Origin: Propionibacteriaceae bacterium | GTDB taxonomy: Bacteria > Actinomycetota > Actinomycetes > Propionibacteriales > Propionibacteriaceae | NCBI GenBank assembly: GCA_031268065.1 | Contig: JAIRXX010000359.1 | Span: forward strand, 1-6,906 | DNA: 6,906 bases | Reading direction: 5' to 3' | Shown here: positions 1-6,906 of the stretch, piece by piece | Numbering within the stretch: position 1 is the first letter of the stretch | How the letters are laid out: every line of letters starts with the position of its first letter | The notes under the pieces: generated by a model | What the model saw: the letters and a program-made list of their open reading frames with translations, nothing else | Databases searched by the model: none | Told to the model about the DNA's origin: nothing | Made by a program: the position numbers and the translations under genes

Positions 1-512
1 GAGAAGCCGGAGATGACAAGCACTGGCGCTACGGCGGCGAAGGGCCAAACGAAGAGCGCTGACCTGGCTTGCAGGTCCAGGGCTATTGGGATGAGGTCGC
101 CAGGTTGGGCCGCCGCAAGGCGGAAGTCCAGGTCGCCGGGGCCGAAAAGGCCGCCGCACCACCAGCAGATGACGCCGGTGAGCAATCCGGCTGCGGCTGC
201 GACTAGCGCCACCGGCCATCCCACCGGTTTGAACCAGCGCCAGGCAACGTAGCCGATTCCCGGCCCGACCAAAACGGCGCAGAGCACATACCAGGCGTCT
301 GCGGTGACGAATTCGACCAGTCCGCGTTCGCTGACGTATGCCGAGCCGTCGGTCAAAATCCGGTACTCGGGAAGGCTCACCACACTGGCCCAGAACAACG
401 AGACCAACGCCCCCACCACAATGCTCATCAAAGCCAGCACGCCCAGCCACGCCACGATCATGCGGTACACCTTGGGCTGCTCTGGTGATTGGATCAGCTC
501 TGCGACAGTCAT
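1..512 (-). CDS. Uncharacterised actinobacterial integral membrane protein (DUF2567-like), 3' end cut by window edge
   Basis: An open frame runs from ATG at 512 to the left edge without a stop, giving 170 full codons; the C-terminus lies outside the window. Hydrophobicity by eye gives four transmembrane segments, at about residues 18-45, 74-94, 99-123 and 151-170. Between the first and second lies a polar loop of about 28 residues (LPEYRILTDGSAYVSERG); between the third and fourth a loop contains FGPGDLDF and QPGDLIPIALDLQA. The pattern (one TM, a DG...ER loop, an ADAWY segment, a PGD...L.L.A loop, a WPFAA segment) resembles small actinobacterial membrane proteins often labelled DUF2567, but this comes from memory and is tentative. 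C116 and C119 form a CWWC motif inside the third segment. No catalytic motif or transporter signature was recognised and no function can be assigned. The start lies 23 bp after the dnaE stop, suggesting the same transcript. An in-frame GTG at 515, one codon upstream, is an alternative start. Confidence 0.8.
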   Translation of the reverse strand, partial: MTVAELIQSPEQPKVYRMIVAWLGVLALMSIVVGALVSLFWASVVSLPEYRILTDGSAYVSERGLVEFVTADAWYVLCAVLVGPGIGYVAWRWFKPVGWPVALVAAAAGLLTGVICWWCGGLFGPGDLDFRLAAAQPGDLIPIALDLQARSALFVWPFAAVAPVLVISGF

Positions 513-522
513 CACCGTCTAG

Positions 523-530
523 CCTATCCT
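523..530 (-). promoter_or_regulatory. Probable ribosome binding site of the membrane-protein gene
   Basis: The minus strand reads AGGATAGG here, purine-rich and partly complementary to the 16S rRNA 3' end. It sits 10 nt before ATG at 512 and 7 nt before the in-frame GTG at 515. The spacing slightly favours GTG and the codon type favours ATG; the two differ by one residue. The site falls in the 23-bp gap after the dnaE stop, which has no room for a hairpin terminator plus a promoter, so read-through from dnaE is the simplest way to express this gene. Confidence 0.45.
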
Positions 531-535
531 GATCG

Positions 536-3500
536 TCAGCGCACACATGCCGGGCCGAGCAAATGCTTCAAATCAGCCATCAGCGCCGGGGAGAGGGTGA
601 CGCGCAGGCCATCTCCAAGCTGCCACAACAGGTCGTTGGCGCCGTTGGTCACCCGCAAACGCACCTGGGTTGGCCCAGGGTGGGTGCGCAGCACTTCGCG
701 CAACCGCTCGACCACCGGCGCGGTGCAGCGCGGCGTCGGCACTGAAACCACCAACGCGGCGGCAGGGTCAACGCCAGTGTCAGGGAAGGTGACATCGCGG
801 CCGCGAATCTCAACATTGTCCTCGCGGGTGCTCAAGAATCCGTCGTTTCGCACCACCTGGTCGGTGCTCAGCAGCGTGGCCACCCGCTGGTAATCCTTGG
901 GGAAGAGCAAGACTTCAATCGACGAACTCAAATCTTCGACGGTGAGGATCGCCCACTGCCCGCCCTGCTTGGTTTGCTTTCGGGTGATCTGGGTGATCAT
1001 CCCGGCTATCGCCACCCGGCCATCTTTCGGCCCGTTTTCATCGCGCAATTCGGTGATGGTGATGTCGCGGTTCGCCGCCAGCACATGCTCCAAGCCTTGC
1101 AGCGGATGGTCTGAGACATACAGCCCGAGCATTTCCCGCTCGAAGGCGAGCTTCGTCTGTTTGCTCCACTCGTCCAAATCCGGGATGGACGATGCGGCTG
1201 CGGCGAGCGACTGCCCGCCGTCTCCGAATAGGTCATCTTGGCCGATGACTTGATTGCGCTTGAGATCGATCACCTCGTCGATCTTCTGCTCGTGGCAGTC
1301 GAAGAGCGCACGCCTGCTGGCCCCGGTCGAATCGAAGGCGCCCGCCTTGATCAGCGATTCGATCACCCGCTTGTTGCAGACCACCAACGGAACCCGGTTC
1401 AGGAAATCGGCGAAGTCGGAGAATTTCCCCGACTCGTCCCTGGCCGCCGCTATCCCCCGCACCACGTTGTCCCCGACATTGCGCACCGCAGCCAGGCCGT
1501 AGCGGATGTCCGCGCCCACCGGGGTGAAGCGGCCCTGCGACTCGTTCACATCTGGCGGCAGCACCCGGATGCCCATGCGGCGGCACTCTCCCAGGTAGAC
1601 GGCGGTCTTGTCCTTGTCCCCCTTCACCGATTCCAGCAGCGCGGCCATGAATTCTGATGGGTAATTTGCCTTCAGATAGGCGGTCCAATAGGAGATCAGC
1701 CCGTAGGCGGCGGAATGCGCCTTGTTGAAGGCGTAGGCCGAGAACGGGATCAAAATTTCCCACAGCGTCTCAATGGCGTTGTCGGAGTATTTCATCTCCC
1801 GCATCCCGGCTTGGAAGGGCTCAAATTCCTTGTCCAGGATTTCTTTCTTCTTCTTGCCCATCGCCCGGCGCAATTCGTCGGCCTTGCCCAGGGAATAATT
1901 CGCCACCCGGCGGGCGATCTGCTGCACCTGTTCCTGGTAGACGATCAACCCATAGGTGACGTCGAGGATATCGGCCAGCGGCTCGGCCAATTCGGGATGG
2001 ATCGGGGTAACCGGCTGCTTGCCAGTCTTCCGCAGCGCGTAATTGGTGTGGCTTTGCGCGCCCATCGGCCCGGGCCGGTAGAGGGCGATGGTGGCGGAAA
2101 TATCCTCGAAATTGTCTGGCCGCATCAACTTGAGCAGATTTTGCAGGCCGGTGGAGTCCAGCTGGAAAATGCCCAGCGTCTCCCCCCTGGCCAGCAGGTC
2201 GTAGGTGGGCTTGTCGTCCAAAGTGCCGGCGATTTCGTCCAGATCAATATCGACGCCGCTGTTGGTCTTGATGTTGGTGAGCGCGTCATCCAAGATGGTG
2301 AGATTGCGCAGGCCGAGGAAATCCATTTTGACCAGGCCCAGCGCCTCGCAACCCGGATAATCGAATTGGGTGATTACCGCCCCATCCGCCTCGCGCTTCA
2401 TGATCGGGATCACATCGGACAGCGGGGCGCTGGACATGATCACCCCAGCCGCGTGAACCCCCCACTGCCGTTTCAGCCCTTCGATGCCCCGGGCAGTGTC
2501 GACCACTTCCCGGACTTCCGGATCGGCCTCGTAAAGCTGGCGAAATTCGCCCCCTTCGGAATAACGTTCGTGTTCGCGGTCGAAGACCTGCTCCAAGGTG
2601 ACATCTTTGCCCTGCACCGGCGGGGTGAATGCTTTGGTGACTGCCTCGCCCAGCGAATAGGGTTTCCCGAGCACCCGCCCGGCGTCTTTAATCGCCTGCT
2701 TGGCCTTGATCGTGCCATAGGTGACGATCTGCGCCACATGGTCGTCCCCATACTTTTCCGAGACGTATTTGATGACCTCGCCGCGTCTGCGCTCGTCAAA
2801 GTCGATGTCGAAGTCTGGCATCGATGGGCGCTCCGGGTTGAGGAAGCGCTCGAAGATCAGCCCGTGCCGGTAGGGATCCAGATCAGTGATCCGCATCGCA
2901 TAGGCGCACATCGAACCAGCGCCCGAACCACGGCCTGGCCCCACCCGGATGCCGTTGTGTTTGGCCCAGTTGATGAAATCGGCCACCACCAGGAAATATC
3001 CGGCATATCCCTTCTGGATGATGACTTCTTCTTCATAGGCGACCTGCTCGGTCGCATAAGCCGGCACGCCAGACGGGAAACGCGCATCCAGGCCTCGGTC
3101 AACCTCTTTGATGAACCAGGACTCCTCGCTCTCGCCAACCGGCACATTGAAGCGGGGCATGTAAGTGCCGCTGCCCTCGTCGAATTTGGTCGAGCAGCGC
3201 TCGGCTATCGCCAAAGTGTTGTCGCAGGCTTGCGGCAATTCTTTGAACAGCTCGCGCATTTCGGCGGCAGACTTCAGGTAATACCCGGTTCCGTCGAATT
3301 TGAAACGGTTGGGGGTGTCCTTATTCGCCCCGGCAGACACGCAGAGCAGCACGTCGTGGGCATCGGCGTCGGCGGCCTTCACGTAGTGCAGGTCGTTGGT
3401 GGCCACCAACGGCAGCTTCAAGTCTTTGGCTATCCGCAGCAAACCTTCGCGCACGCCAGTCTCGATCTGCAGCCCGTGGTCCATCAATTCGACGAAGAAA

Positions 3501-4048
3501 TTTCCCGCGCCGAAAATGTCGCGGAATTCAGCCGCCGAGGCCAACGCCTGGTCGTATTGGCCCAGCCGCAGATAGACCTGCACTTCGCCGGAGGGGCAGC
3601 CGGTGGTGGCGAGCAGCCCCTTGTGGTAGCGCTGCAGCAATTCGCGGTCGGCGCGCGGTTTGTAGAAGAAGCCCTCCAGCGAACTCAGCGACGACAGCCT
3701 GAAGAGGTTGTGCATCCCCTGGTTGTTCTCGCTCCAGATGGTCATGTGGGTGTACGCGCCCTTGGCGGCAACGTCGTCGCCGGTGCCATCTCCGAATTGG
3801 ACGCGCTTGCGCTCGCTGCGATGGGTTTTCGGGGTCAGATACGCTTCCAGGCCGATGATCGGCTTCACGGCGGAATGTTTGGCGGTTTTGTAAAACTCGT
3901 AGGCCGCGAACATATTGCCGTGGTCGGTGACCGCCAGAGCCGGCATCTGCAGCTGCTCGCAGGTGTTTACCAATTCCTTCAGCCGTGCGGCGCCGTCCAA
4001 CATGGAATATTCGGAGTGGCAGTGCAGATGCACGAAACTTTCGGACAC
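536..4048 (-). CDS. dnaE: DNA polymerase III alpha subunit (replicative polymerase, DnaE1 type)
   Basis: Catalytic subunit of the chromosomal replicase. Numbering is from the ATG at 4054 (1172 residues); the preferred GTG at 4048 gives 1170, close to the usual size of about 1160-1185. The N-terminal PHP domain (about 5-290) keeps the metal-ligand pattern of active PHP exonucleases: H11, H13, D20, H45, E70, H103, C153, D221 and H223. The polymerase core carries GPGRGSGAGS (372-381), the paired aspartates of PDFDIDF (D414, D416) and the third aspartate in KMDFLGLRNLT (D578), plus WGVHAAGVIMS (531-541) and AMGKKKKE (731-738). Helix-hairpin-helix elements follow at about 830-910. An internal clamp-binding motif, QDDLF, lies at 939-943. 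An OB fold spans about 1013-1085, and the protein ends in DLKHLLGPACVR, as I recall mycobacterial DnaE1 ending. DnaE2 is less likely, given the near full-length match to DnaE1 and the housekeeping setting. It is a single intact frame with no frameshift. It lies 168 bp after gltD and 23 bp before a membrane-protein gene. Confidence 0.97.
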   Translation of the reverse strand: MSESFVHLHCHSEYSMLDGAARLKELVNTCEQLQMPALAVTDHGNMFAAYEFYKTAKHSAVKPIIGLEAYLTPKTHRSERKRVQFGDGTGDDVAAKGAYTHMTIWSENNQGMHNLFRLSSLSSLEGFFYKPRADRELLQRYHKGLLATTGCPSGEVQVYLRLGQYDQALASAAEFRDIFGAGNFFVELMDHGLQIETGVREGLLRIAKDLKLPLVATNDLHYVKAADADAHDVLLCVSAGANKDTPNRFKFDGTGYYLKSAAEMRELFKELPQACDNTLAIAERCSTKFDEGSGTYMPRFNVPVGESEESWFIKEVDRGLDARFPSGVPAYATEQVAYEEEVIIQKGYAGYFLVVADFINWAKHNGIRVGPGRGSGAGSMCAYAMRITDLDPYRHGLIFERFLNPERPSMPDFDIDFDERRRGEVIKYVSEKYGDDHVAQIVTYGTIKAKQAIKDAGRVLGKPYSLGEAVTKAFTPPVQGKDVTLEQVFDREHERYSEGGEFRQLYEADPEVREVVDTARGIEGLKRQWGVHAAGVIMSSAPLSDVIPIMKREADGAVITQFDYPGCEALGLVKMDFLGLRNLTILDDALTNIKTNSGVDIDLDEIAGTLDDKPTYDLLARGETLGIFQLDSTGLQNLLKLMRPDNFEDISATIALYRPGPMGAQSHTNYALRKTGKQPVTPIHPELAEPLADILDVTYGLIVYQEQVQQIARRVANYSLGKADELRRAMGKKKKEILDKEFEPFQAGMREMKYSDNAIETLWEILIPFSAYAFNKAHSAAYGLISYWTAYLKANYPSEFMAALLESVKGDKDKTAVYLGECRRMGIRVLPPDVNESQGRFTPVGADIRYGLAAVRNVGDNVVRGIAAARDESGKFSDFADFLNRVPLVVCNKRVIESLIKAGAFDSTGASRRALFDCHEQKIDEVIDLKRNQVIGQDDLFGDGGQSLAAAASSIPDLDEWSKQTKLAFEREMLGLYVSDHPLQGLEHVLAANRDITITELRDENGPKDGRVAIAGMITQITRKQTKQGGQWAILTVEDLSSSIEVLLFPKDYQRVATLLSTDQVVRNDGFLSTREDNVEIRGRDVTFPDTGVDPAAALVVSVPTPRCTAPVVERLREVLRTHPGPTQVRLRVTNGANDLLWQLGDGLRVTLSPALMADLKHLLGPACVR

Positions 4049-4055
4049 ACCCATC

Positions 4056-4061
4056 CCTCCT
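4056..4061 (-). promoter_or_regulatory. Ribosome binding site deciding the dnaE start
   Basis: The minus strand reads AGGAGG, a perfect Shine-Dalgarno core. Only 1 nt separates it from ATG at 4054, too close for normal initiation, while 7 nt separate it from the in-frame GTG at 4048 (third codon of the longer reading). The resulting N-terminus, VSESFVHLHCH, keeps the whole PHP motif. The start is therefore placed at 4048. Confidence 0.75.
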
Positions 4062-4222
4062 CGTTTCCAGCTATGGCTCGCACATGGGGGAAGTTGCGAA
4101 CCAACAGCTTAACTTCGCCGCCGTCTGCTACCCGGTAACGACTCGCTTCCAAGAGCCAAGGCACTGTGAAAAACCAACTCCAAACGAATGCGCGTCCCGC
4201 CCATGCGCCCGGTGCGGCCAAC
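4062..4222 (-). other. Intergenic region between gltD and dnaE, probable site of the dnaE promoter
   Basis: This is the only real gap in the window. I see no convincing gene in it on either strand. A hexamer TAAGCT on the minus strand (4106-4111) fits the actinobacterial -10 form TANNNT and would leave a leader of about 50 nt, but no good -35 lies 16-19 bp upstream. No strong hairpin followed by a T-run was found after gltD: GC-rich sequence at 4196-4213 and a later TTTTT (4168-4172, minus strand) are not joined into a clean terminator. Whether dnaE has its own promoter or is read through from gltBD cannot be decided from the sequence. Confidence 0.3.
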
Positions 4223-5686
4223 TCAGACCAGCAGCGGCCTAGTGGTTGGAAGAATCGGCTTGGGCAGGTTGCTCTCTCCCTGCAAGGCGAGATCGACGCC
4301 GTTGGCGCAGGATCGGCCTTCTGCTATCGCCCAGACGATGAGCGACTGGCCGCGTCCGGCATCGCCGCAGGCGAAAACCCTGGGCACGTTCGTGGCGAAA
4401 TTCTCATCCCGGACGATATTCCCGCGCTGGTCCAATTCCAACCCGAGCTGGCTCACCAACCCGTCCGGCTCCGGGCCGGTGAAGCCCATCGCCAGCAGCA
4501 CCAGCTGGGCCGGGATCAACCGGTCGGCGCCGAGCACCGTCTCGAATCTGCCGCCCGACCAACGCGCCTCGCTCACGTTCAAGCCAGTCACCGCGCCATC
4601 GACTCCGGTGAAGCTGGTGGTGGAGACCGAATAGACCCGCGAACCGCCCTCCTCGTGCGCCGAGGACACCCGGTAGACCATCGGGTAGGTCGGCCAGGGT
4701 TGGCCGTCTGGGCGCTGCTGGGGCGGCATCGGCATGATTTCCAGTTGCGTTGCCGAACGCGCCCCTTGGCGCAGCGCGGTGCCGAGGCAGTCTGCCCCGG
4801 TGTCGCCGCCGCCGATGATCACCACGTCTTTGCCCCTGGCGGTGATCTGATCCGCGACCTCTTGGCCCAGCGCGGCGCGGTTGGCCTGGGGAAGATATTC
4901 CATCGCCTGGTGGATACCGCTCAACGAGCGTCCCGGAACGTCCAATTCGCGCGGCAGCGTTGATCCGATGGCCAGCACCACTGTGTCGAAGCGGGCCAGC
5001 AATTCTTCGCCGCTGATGTCCACACCGACGTTTGTCCCAGTCTTGAATACGGTGCCCTCCAGCCGCATTTGCCGCAGCCTGCGATCCAAGACTTTCTTCT
5101 CCATCTTGAATTCGGGGATTCCGTAGCGCATCAGCCCGCCGGGCGCGTCGGCCCGCTCATAGACAACGACGGTGTGCCCCGCCCTGGTCAACTGCTGTGC
5201 GGCGGCCAGCCCGGCTGGGCCTGAGCCGACCACGGCGACGGTTTTGTCGGAATGCCAGTGCGGCGGCAGCGCCACCACCCTGCTATCCGACCAGGCCCGG
5301 TCGGCGATGGCCACCTCAATATTTTTGATGGTCACCGGTTGCCGGTGGATGCCGACCACGCACCCGGACTCGCAGAGCGCCGGACAGAGCCGCCCGGTGA
5401 ACTCGGGGAAGTTGTTGGTGGAGTGCAGGCGGTCGGTGGCGCTGAGCCAGTCTTCGCGCCAGATCAGGTCGTTCCATTCCGGGATCAGATTCCCCAGCGG
5501 ACAGCTCTGGTGGCAGAACGGCACCCCGCAATCCATGCAACGGCTGGCCTGGCTGTTGATGATCGGCAGCAACGCCGCCCCCGGCGTGCCGCGATACACC
5601 TCGTCCCAGTCCTGCAGCCGTTTCTTCGGCTTGCGCCGTTTCGCCACTTGCCGGTGAACATTGATGAATCCCCTGGGATCAGCCAT
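4223..5686 (-). CDS. gltD: Glutamate synthase (NADPH), small (beta) subunit
   Basis: This is the FAD- and NADPH-binding subunit of cytoplasmic glutamate synthase. It takes electrons from NADPH and passes them through FAD and iron-sulfur clusters to the large subunit, which makes glutamate from glutamine and 2-oxoglutarate. Its 487 residues are normal for the family. The N-terminal ferredoxin-like domain has C50, C53, C58 and C62 ([20 protein letters not shown]) and a second cysteine group C101, C105, C109 ([12 protein letters not shown]). A Rossmann FAD motif follows, [17 protein letters not shown] (150-166), then [14 protein letters not shown] (182-195). The NADPH-binding motif is [13 protein letters not shown] (288-300), and the second FAD contact is [22 protein letters not shown] (437-458). 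The tail [10 protein letters not shown] also resembles other GltD proteins. The ATG at 5686 overlaps the end of gltB by 8 nt and has GGAGG 6 nt upstream. It is intact. Related flavoenzymes (for example the dihydropyrimidine dehydrogenase N-terminal module) share the fold, but adjacency to gltB settles the identity. Confidence 0.97.
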   Translation of the reverse strand: MADPRGFINVHRQVAKRRKPKKRLQDWDEVYRGTPGAALLPIINSQASRCMDCGVPFCHQSCPLGNLIPEWNDLIWREDWLSATDRLHSTNNFPEFTGRLCPALCESGCVVGIHRQPVTIKNIEVAIADRAWSDSRVVALPPHWHSDKTVAVVGSGPAGLAAAQQLTRAGHTVVVYERADAPGGLMRYGIPEFKMEKKVLDRRLRQMRLEGTVFKTGTNVGVDISGEELLARFDTVVLAIGSTLPRELDVPGRSLSGIHQAMEYLPQANRAALGQEVADQITARGKDVVIIGGGDTGADCLGTALRQGARSATQLEIMPMPPQQRPDGQPWPTYPMVYRVSSAHEEGGSRVYSVSTTSFTGVDGAVTGLNVSEARWSGGRFETVLGADRLIPAQLVLLAMGFTGPEPDGLVSQLGLELDQRGNIVRDENFATNVPRVFACGDAGRGQSLIVWAIAEGRSCANGVDLALQGESNLPKPILPTTRPLLV

Positions 5687-6906
5687 GAGTAGCCTCCATC
5701 ATCTGCTTGGTAACTTCTTCTGGGCTAAGTCCCGCCGCTTCCGCGTCGGCTTGGGCTTTCATCACCCTGGCGTAGTCGCGCGGCATCAGCGTGGTGAAAC
5801 GCTCGCGCAATTCAGCCAGCGGGGATTCCAGCAAGCTCTCCGCCACCTGTGATCCGGTCTCATCCAGATGTTTCCGCAACAGGGCGAGTATTCGCTCGAA
5901 GTCCGCGTCGCTCACCGTTTGCGCGGCCACCATCTCCGAATTCAGCCGCAACGGGTCGAGGTCGAGCACCCAGGCGATGCCCCCCGACATTCCCGCCGCC
6001 AGGTTGCGTCCGGTAAGCCCGAGGATCAACACCTCGCCTCCGGTCATGTACTCGCAGGCGTGGTCGCCCACACCTTCGACCACCGCCGTAGCCCCAGAAT
6101 TTCGGACGCAGAAACGCACCCCGACTCTGCCGCGAAGGAATATCTCGCCGCTCGTCGCGCCATAGCCGAGGACGTTTCCGGCGATCACCTGGTCCTCAGC
6201 TTTGAACGGCGCCTTCGGGTGTGGCCGCACGATGATCCGCCCGCCAGACAGCCCCTTGCCGAGATAGTCGTTCGCGTCTCCGATCAGCCGCAGCGTCTCG
6301 CCGCGCGGGATGAACGCCCCGAAACTCTGCCCGGCAGTTCCCCGGAAAGTCAGATCTACGGTGTTTTCGGCCAGGCCTTTTCCGCCGGTCGCCTTGGTGA
6401 TCTCATGGCCCAGGATCGTGCCAACGGTGCGGTCAACATTGCGCACCCGCAATTCGGCCCGGACCAATTCGCCGCTGGCCAGCGCAGGTTGGGCCAATTC
6501 CACCAGCTGGGCGTCCAACTTGTCGGCCAATCCGTGATCCTGGACGATGCTGCGGCGCAGGCTGGCGCCCTCTGGCAGCTCGACGCGGTGCAGGATCGGG
6601 CTCAAGTCCAAACCGTGCGCCTTCCAATGTTCGACCGCCTGCCGGGTTTGCAGCACCTCGACGTGGCCAATGGCCTCATCCAGCGAGCGGAATCCGAGCT
6701 GGGCGAGCAATTCGCGCACCTCTTCGGCGATGAACTCGAAGAAATTGACCAGGTAGTCGGCGTTGCCGGAGTATTTCTCCCGCAGTTCGGGATTCTGGGT
6801 GGCGACTCCCACCGGGCAGGTGTCCAGATGGCACACCCGCATCATCACGCATCCCGAGACGACCAGCGGCGCGGTGGCAAAGCCGTATTCCTCCGCCCCG
6901 AGCAAC
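5679..6906 (-). CDS. gltB: Glutamate synthase large (alpha) subunit, C-terminal part, 5' end cut by window edge
   Basis: Only the last 408 or so codons are present; the frame is open to the right edge, and the family is about 1500 residues long, so the amidotransferase, central and most of the FMN domain lie outside. The first residue seen is an internal leucine (TTG), not a start. Numbering within the fragment: the end of the FMN synthase domain shows [14 protein letters not shown] and the 3Fe-4S cysteines C19, C25 and C30 ([20 protein letters not shown]). A linker follows, then the right-handed beta-helix (GXGXG) domain at about 150-315, with [43 protein letters not shown] and [15 protein letters not shown]. 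The C-terminal tail includes LMPRDYARV. With GltD it forms the holoenzyme: ammonia released from glutamine by the missing N-terminal domain is tunnelled to the FMN site and added to 2-oxoglutarate. The stop TGA (5679-5681) lies inside the first codons of gltD. No damage is seen in the visible part. Confidence 0.96.
   Translation of the reverse strand, partial: LLGAEEYGFATAPLVVSGCVMMRVCHLDTCPVGVATQNPELREKYSGNADYLVNFFEFIAEEVRELLAQLGFRSLDEAIGHVEVLQTRQAVEHWKAHGLDLSPILHRVELPEGASLRRSIVQDHGLADKLDAQLVELAQPALASGELVRAELRVRNVDRTVGTILGHEITKATGGKGLAENTVDLTFRGTAGQSFGAFIPRGETLRLIGDANDYLGKGLSGGRIIVRPHPKAPFKAEDQVIAGNVLGYGATSGEIFLRGRVGVRFCVRNSGATAVVEGVGDHACEYMTGGEVLILGLTGRNLAAGMSGGIAWVLDLDPLRLNSEMVAAQTVSDADFERILALLRKHLDETGSQVAESLLESPLAELRERFTTLMPRDYARVMKAQADAEAAGLSPEEVTKQMMEATHG
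5693..5697 (-). promoter_or_regulatory. Ribosome binding site of gltD, inside the end of gltB
   Basis: The minus strand reads GGAGG six bases before the gltD ATG (5684-5686), within the last codons of gltB (ATG GAG GCT). With the 8-nt overlap ATGGCTGA shared by the gltB end and gltD start, this arrangement fits translational coupling that keeps the two subunits near equal amounts. Confidence 0.75.

Noticed and set aside
13..522. Several short plus-strand open frames at the left edge (13-252, 304-522, 338-532).
   Set aside because: They are antisense to the membrane-protein frame, which has clear transmembrane segments and continues the dnaE strand. The plus-strand products have scattered composition and no family resemblance.
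1835..1860. Purine-rich AAG/AAA run in dnaE as a frameshift slippery site.
   Set aside because: It encodes the conserved AMGKKKKE motif, the frame continues unbroken to a normal C-terminus, and no stop or alternative product follows in another frame that resembles a known programmed frameshift.
4091..4110. Imperfect inverted repeat AAGTTGCGAACCAACAGCTT in the dnaE upstream region, as an operator.
   Set aside because: It pairs over about six bases including a G-T wobble, with an 8-base loop, and matches no regulator site I know. One such weak match is expected by chance.
1715..4138. An 807-codon open frame on the plus strand antisense to dnaE.
   Set aside because: It is in exact register with the dnaE codons, so it stays open only because this stretch of dnaE lacks TTA, CTA and TCA codons, which are rare in GC-rich genes. 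Its protein has no recognisable domain and it ends by crossing the dnaE start into the intergenic region. It is a shadow.
4148..4222. Possible transcription terminator after gltD.
   Set aside because: Only 4-bp pairings (for example GCGC with GCGC, minus strand) precede a short T-run about 25 bases later; the stem and T-run are not adjacent, so this is not a credible intrinsic terminator.
4166..4963. A 265-codon plus-strand open frame antisense to the 3' part of gltD.
   Set aside because: It is in the same codon register as gltD, so the same explanation applies; there is no domain and gltD is complete and conserved on the other strand.

Overview
The window is a piece of a GC-rich bacterial chromosome (roughly 60% GC by eye, not computed). 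It is almost certainly actinobacterial: the DNA polymerase III alpha subunit closely follows the mycobacterial DnaE1 pattern from end to end, as I remember that protein, and the glutamate synthase subunits have the separate NADPH-type layout usual in this phylum. The Propionibacteriales are a plausible home, but the sequence alone does not prove that.

All four genes lie on the minus strand, so transcription runs from high to low coordinates. From upstream to downstream they are: (1) the C-terminal 408 codons of gltB, glutamate synthase large subunit, cut by the right edge (5679-6906); (2) a complete gltD, glutamate synthase small subunit (4223-5686), whose start overlaps the gltB stop by 8 nt; (3) a 168-bp gap (4055-4222 measured to the ATG), the only sizeable non-coding stretch; (4) a complete dnaE, replicative polymerase alpha subunit, starting at 4048 or 4054 and ending at 536; (5) after 23 bp, the first 170 codons of a small integral membrane protein, cut by the left edge (1-512).

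GltB and GltD together make glutamate from glutamine and 2-oxoglutarate with NADPH, and form the core of ammonium assimilation with glutamine synthetase. DnaE copies the chromosome and carries an apparently intact PHP proofreading site and a clamp-binding motif. The membrane protein is uncharacterised; its spacing suggests co-transcription with dnaE. No RNA genes, mobile elements, CRISPR arrays or substantial repeats were seen.

This is ordinary housekeeping sequence, and I found no convincing undescribed system. Points that deserve a second look are the dnaE start (a GTG two codons inside the obvious ATG fits the ribosome binding site better), a strong preference for the codon pair GAA-TTG at Glu-Leu sites, and the uncharacterised membrane protein with a CWWC motif in a predicted transmembrane segment.
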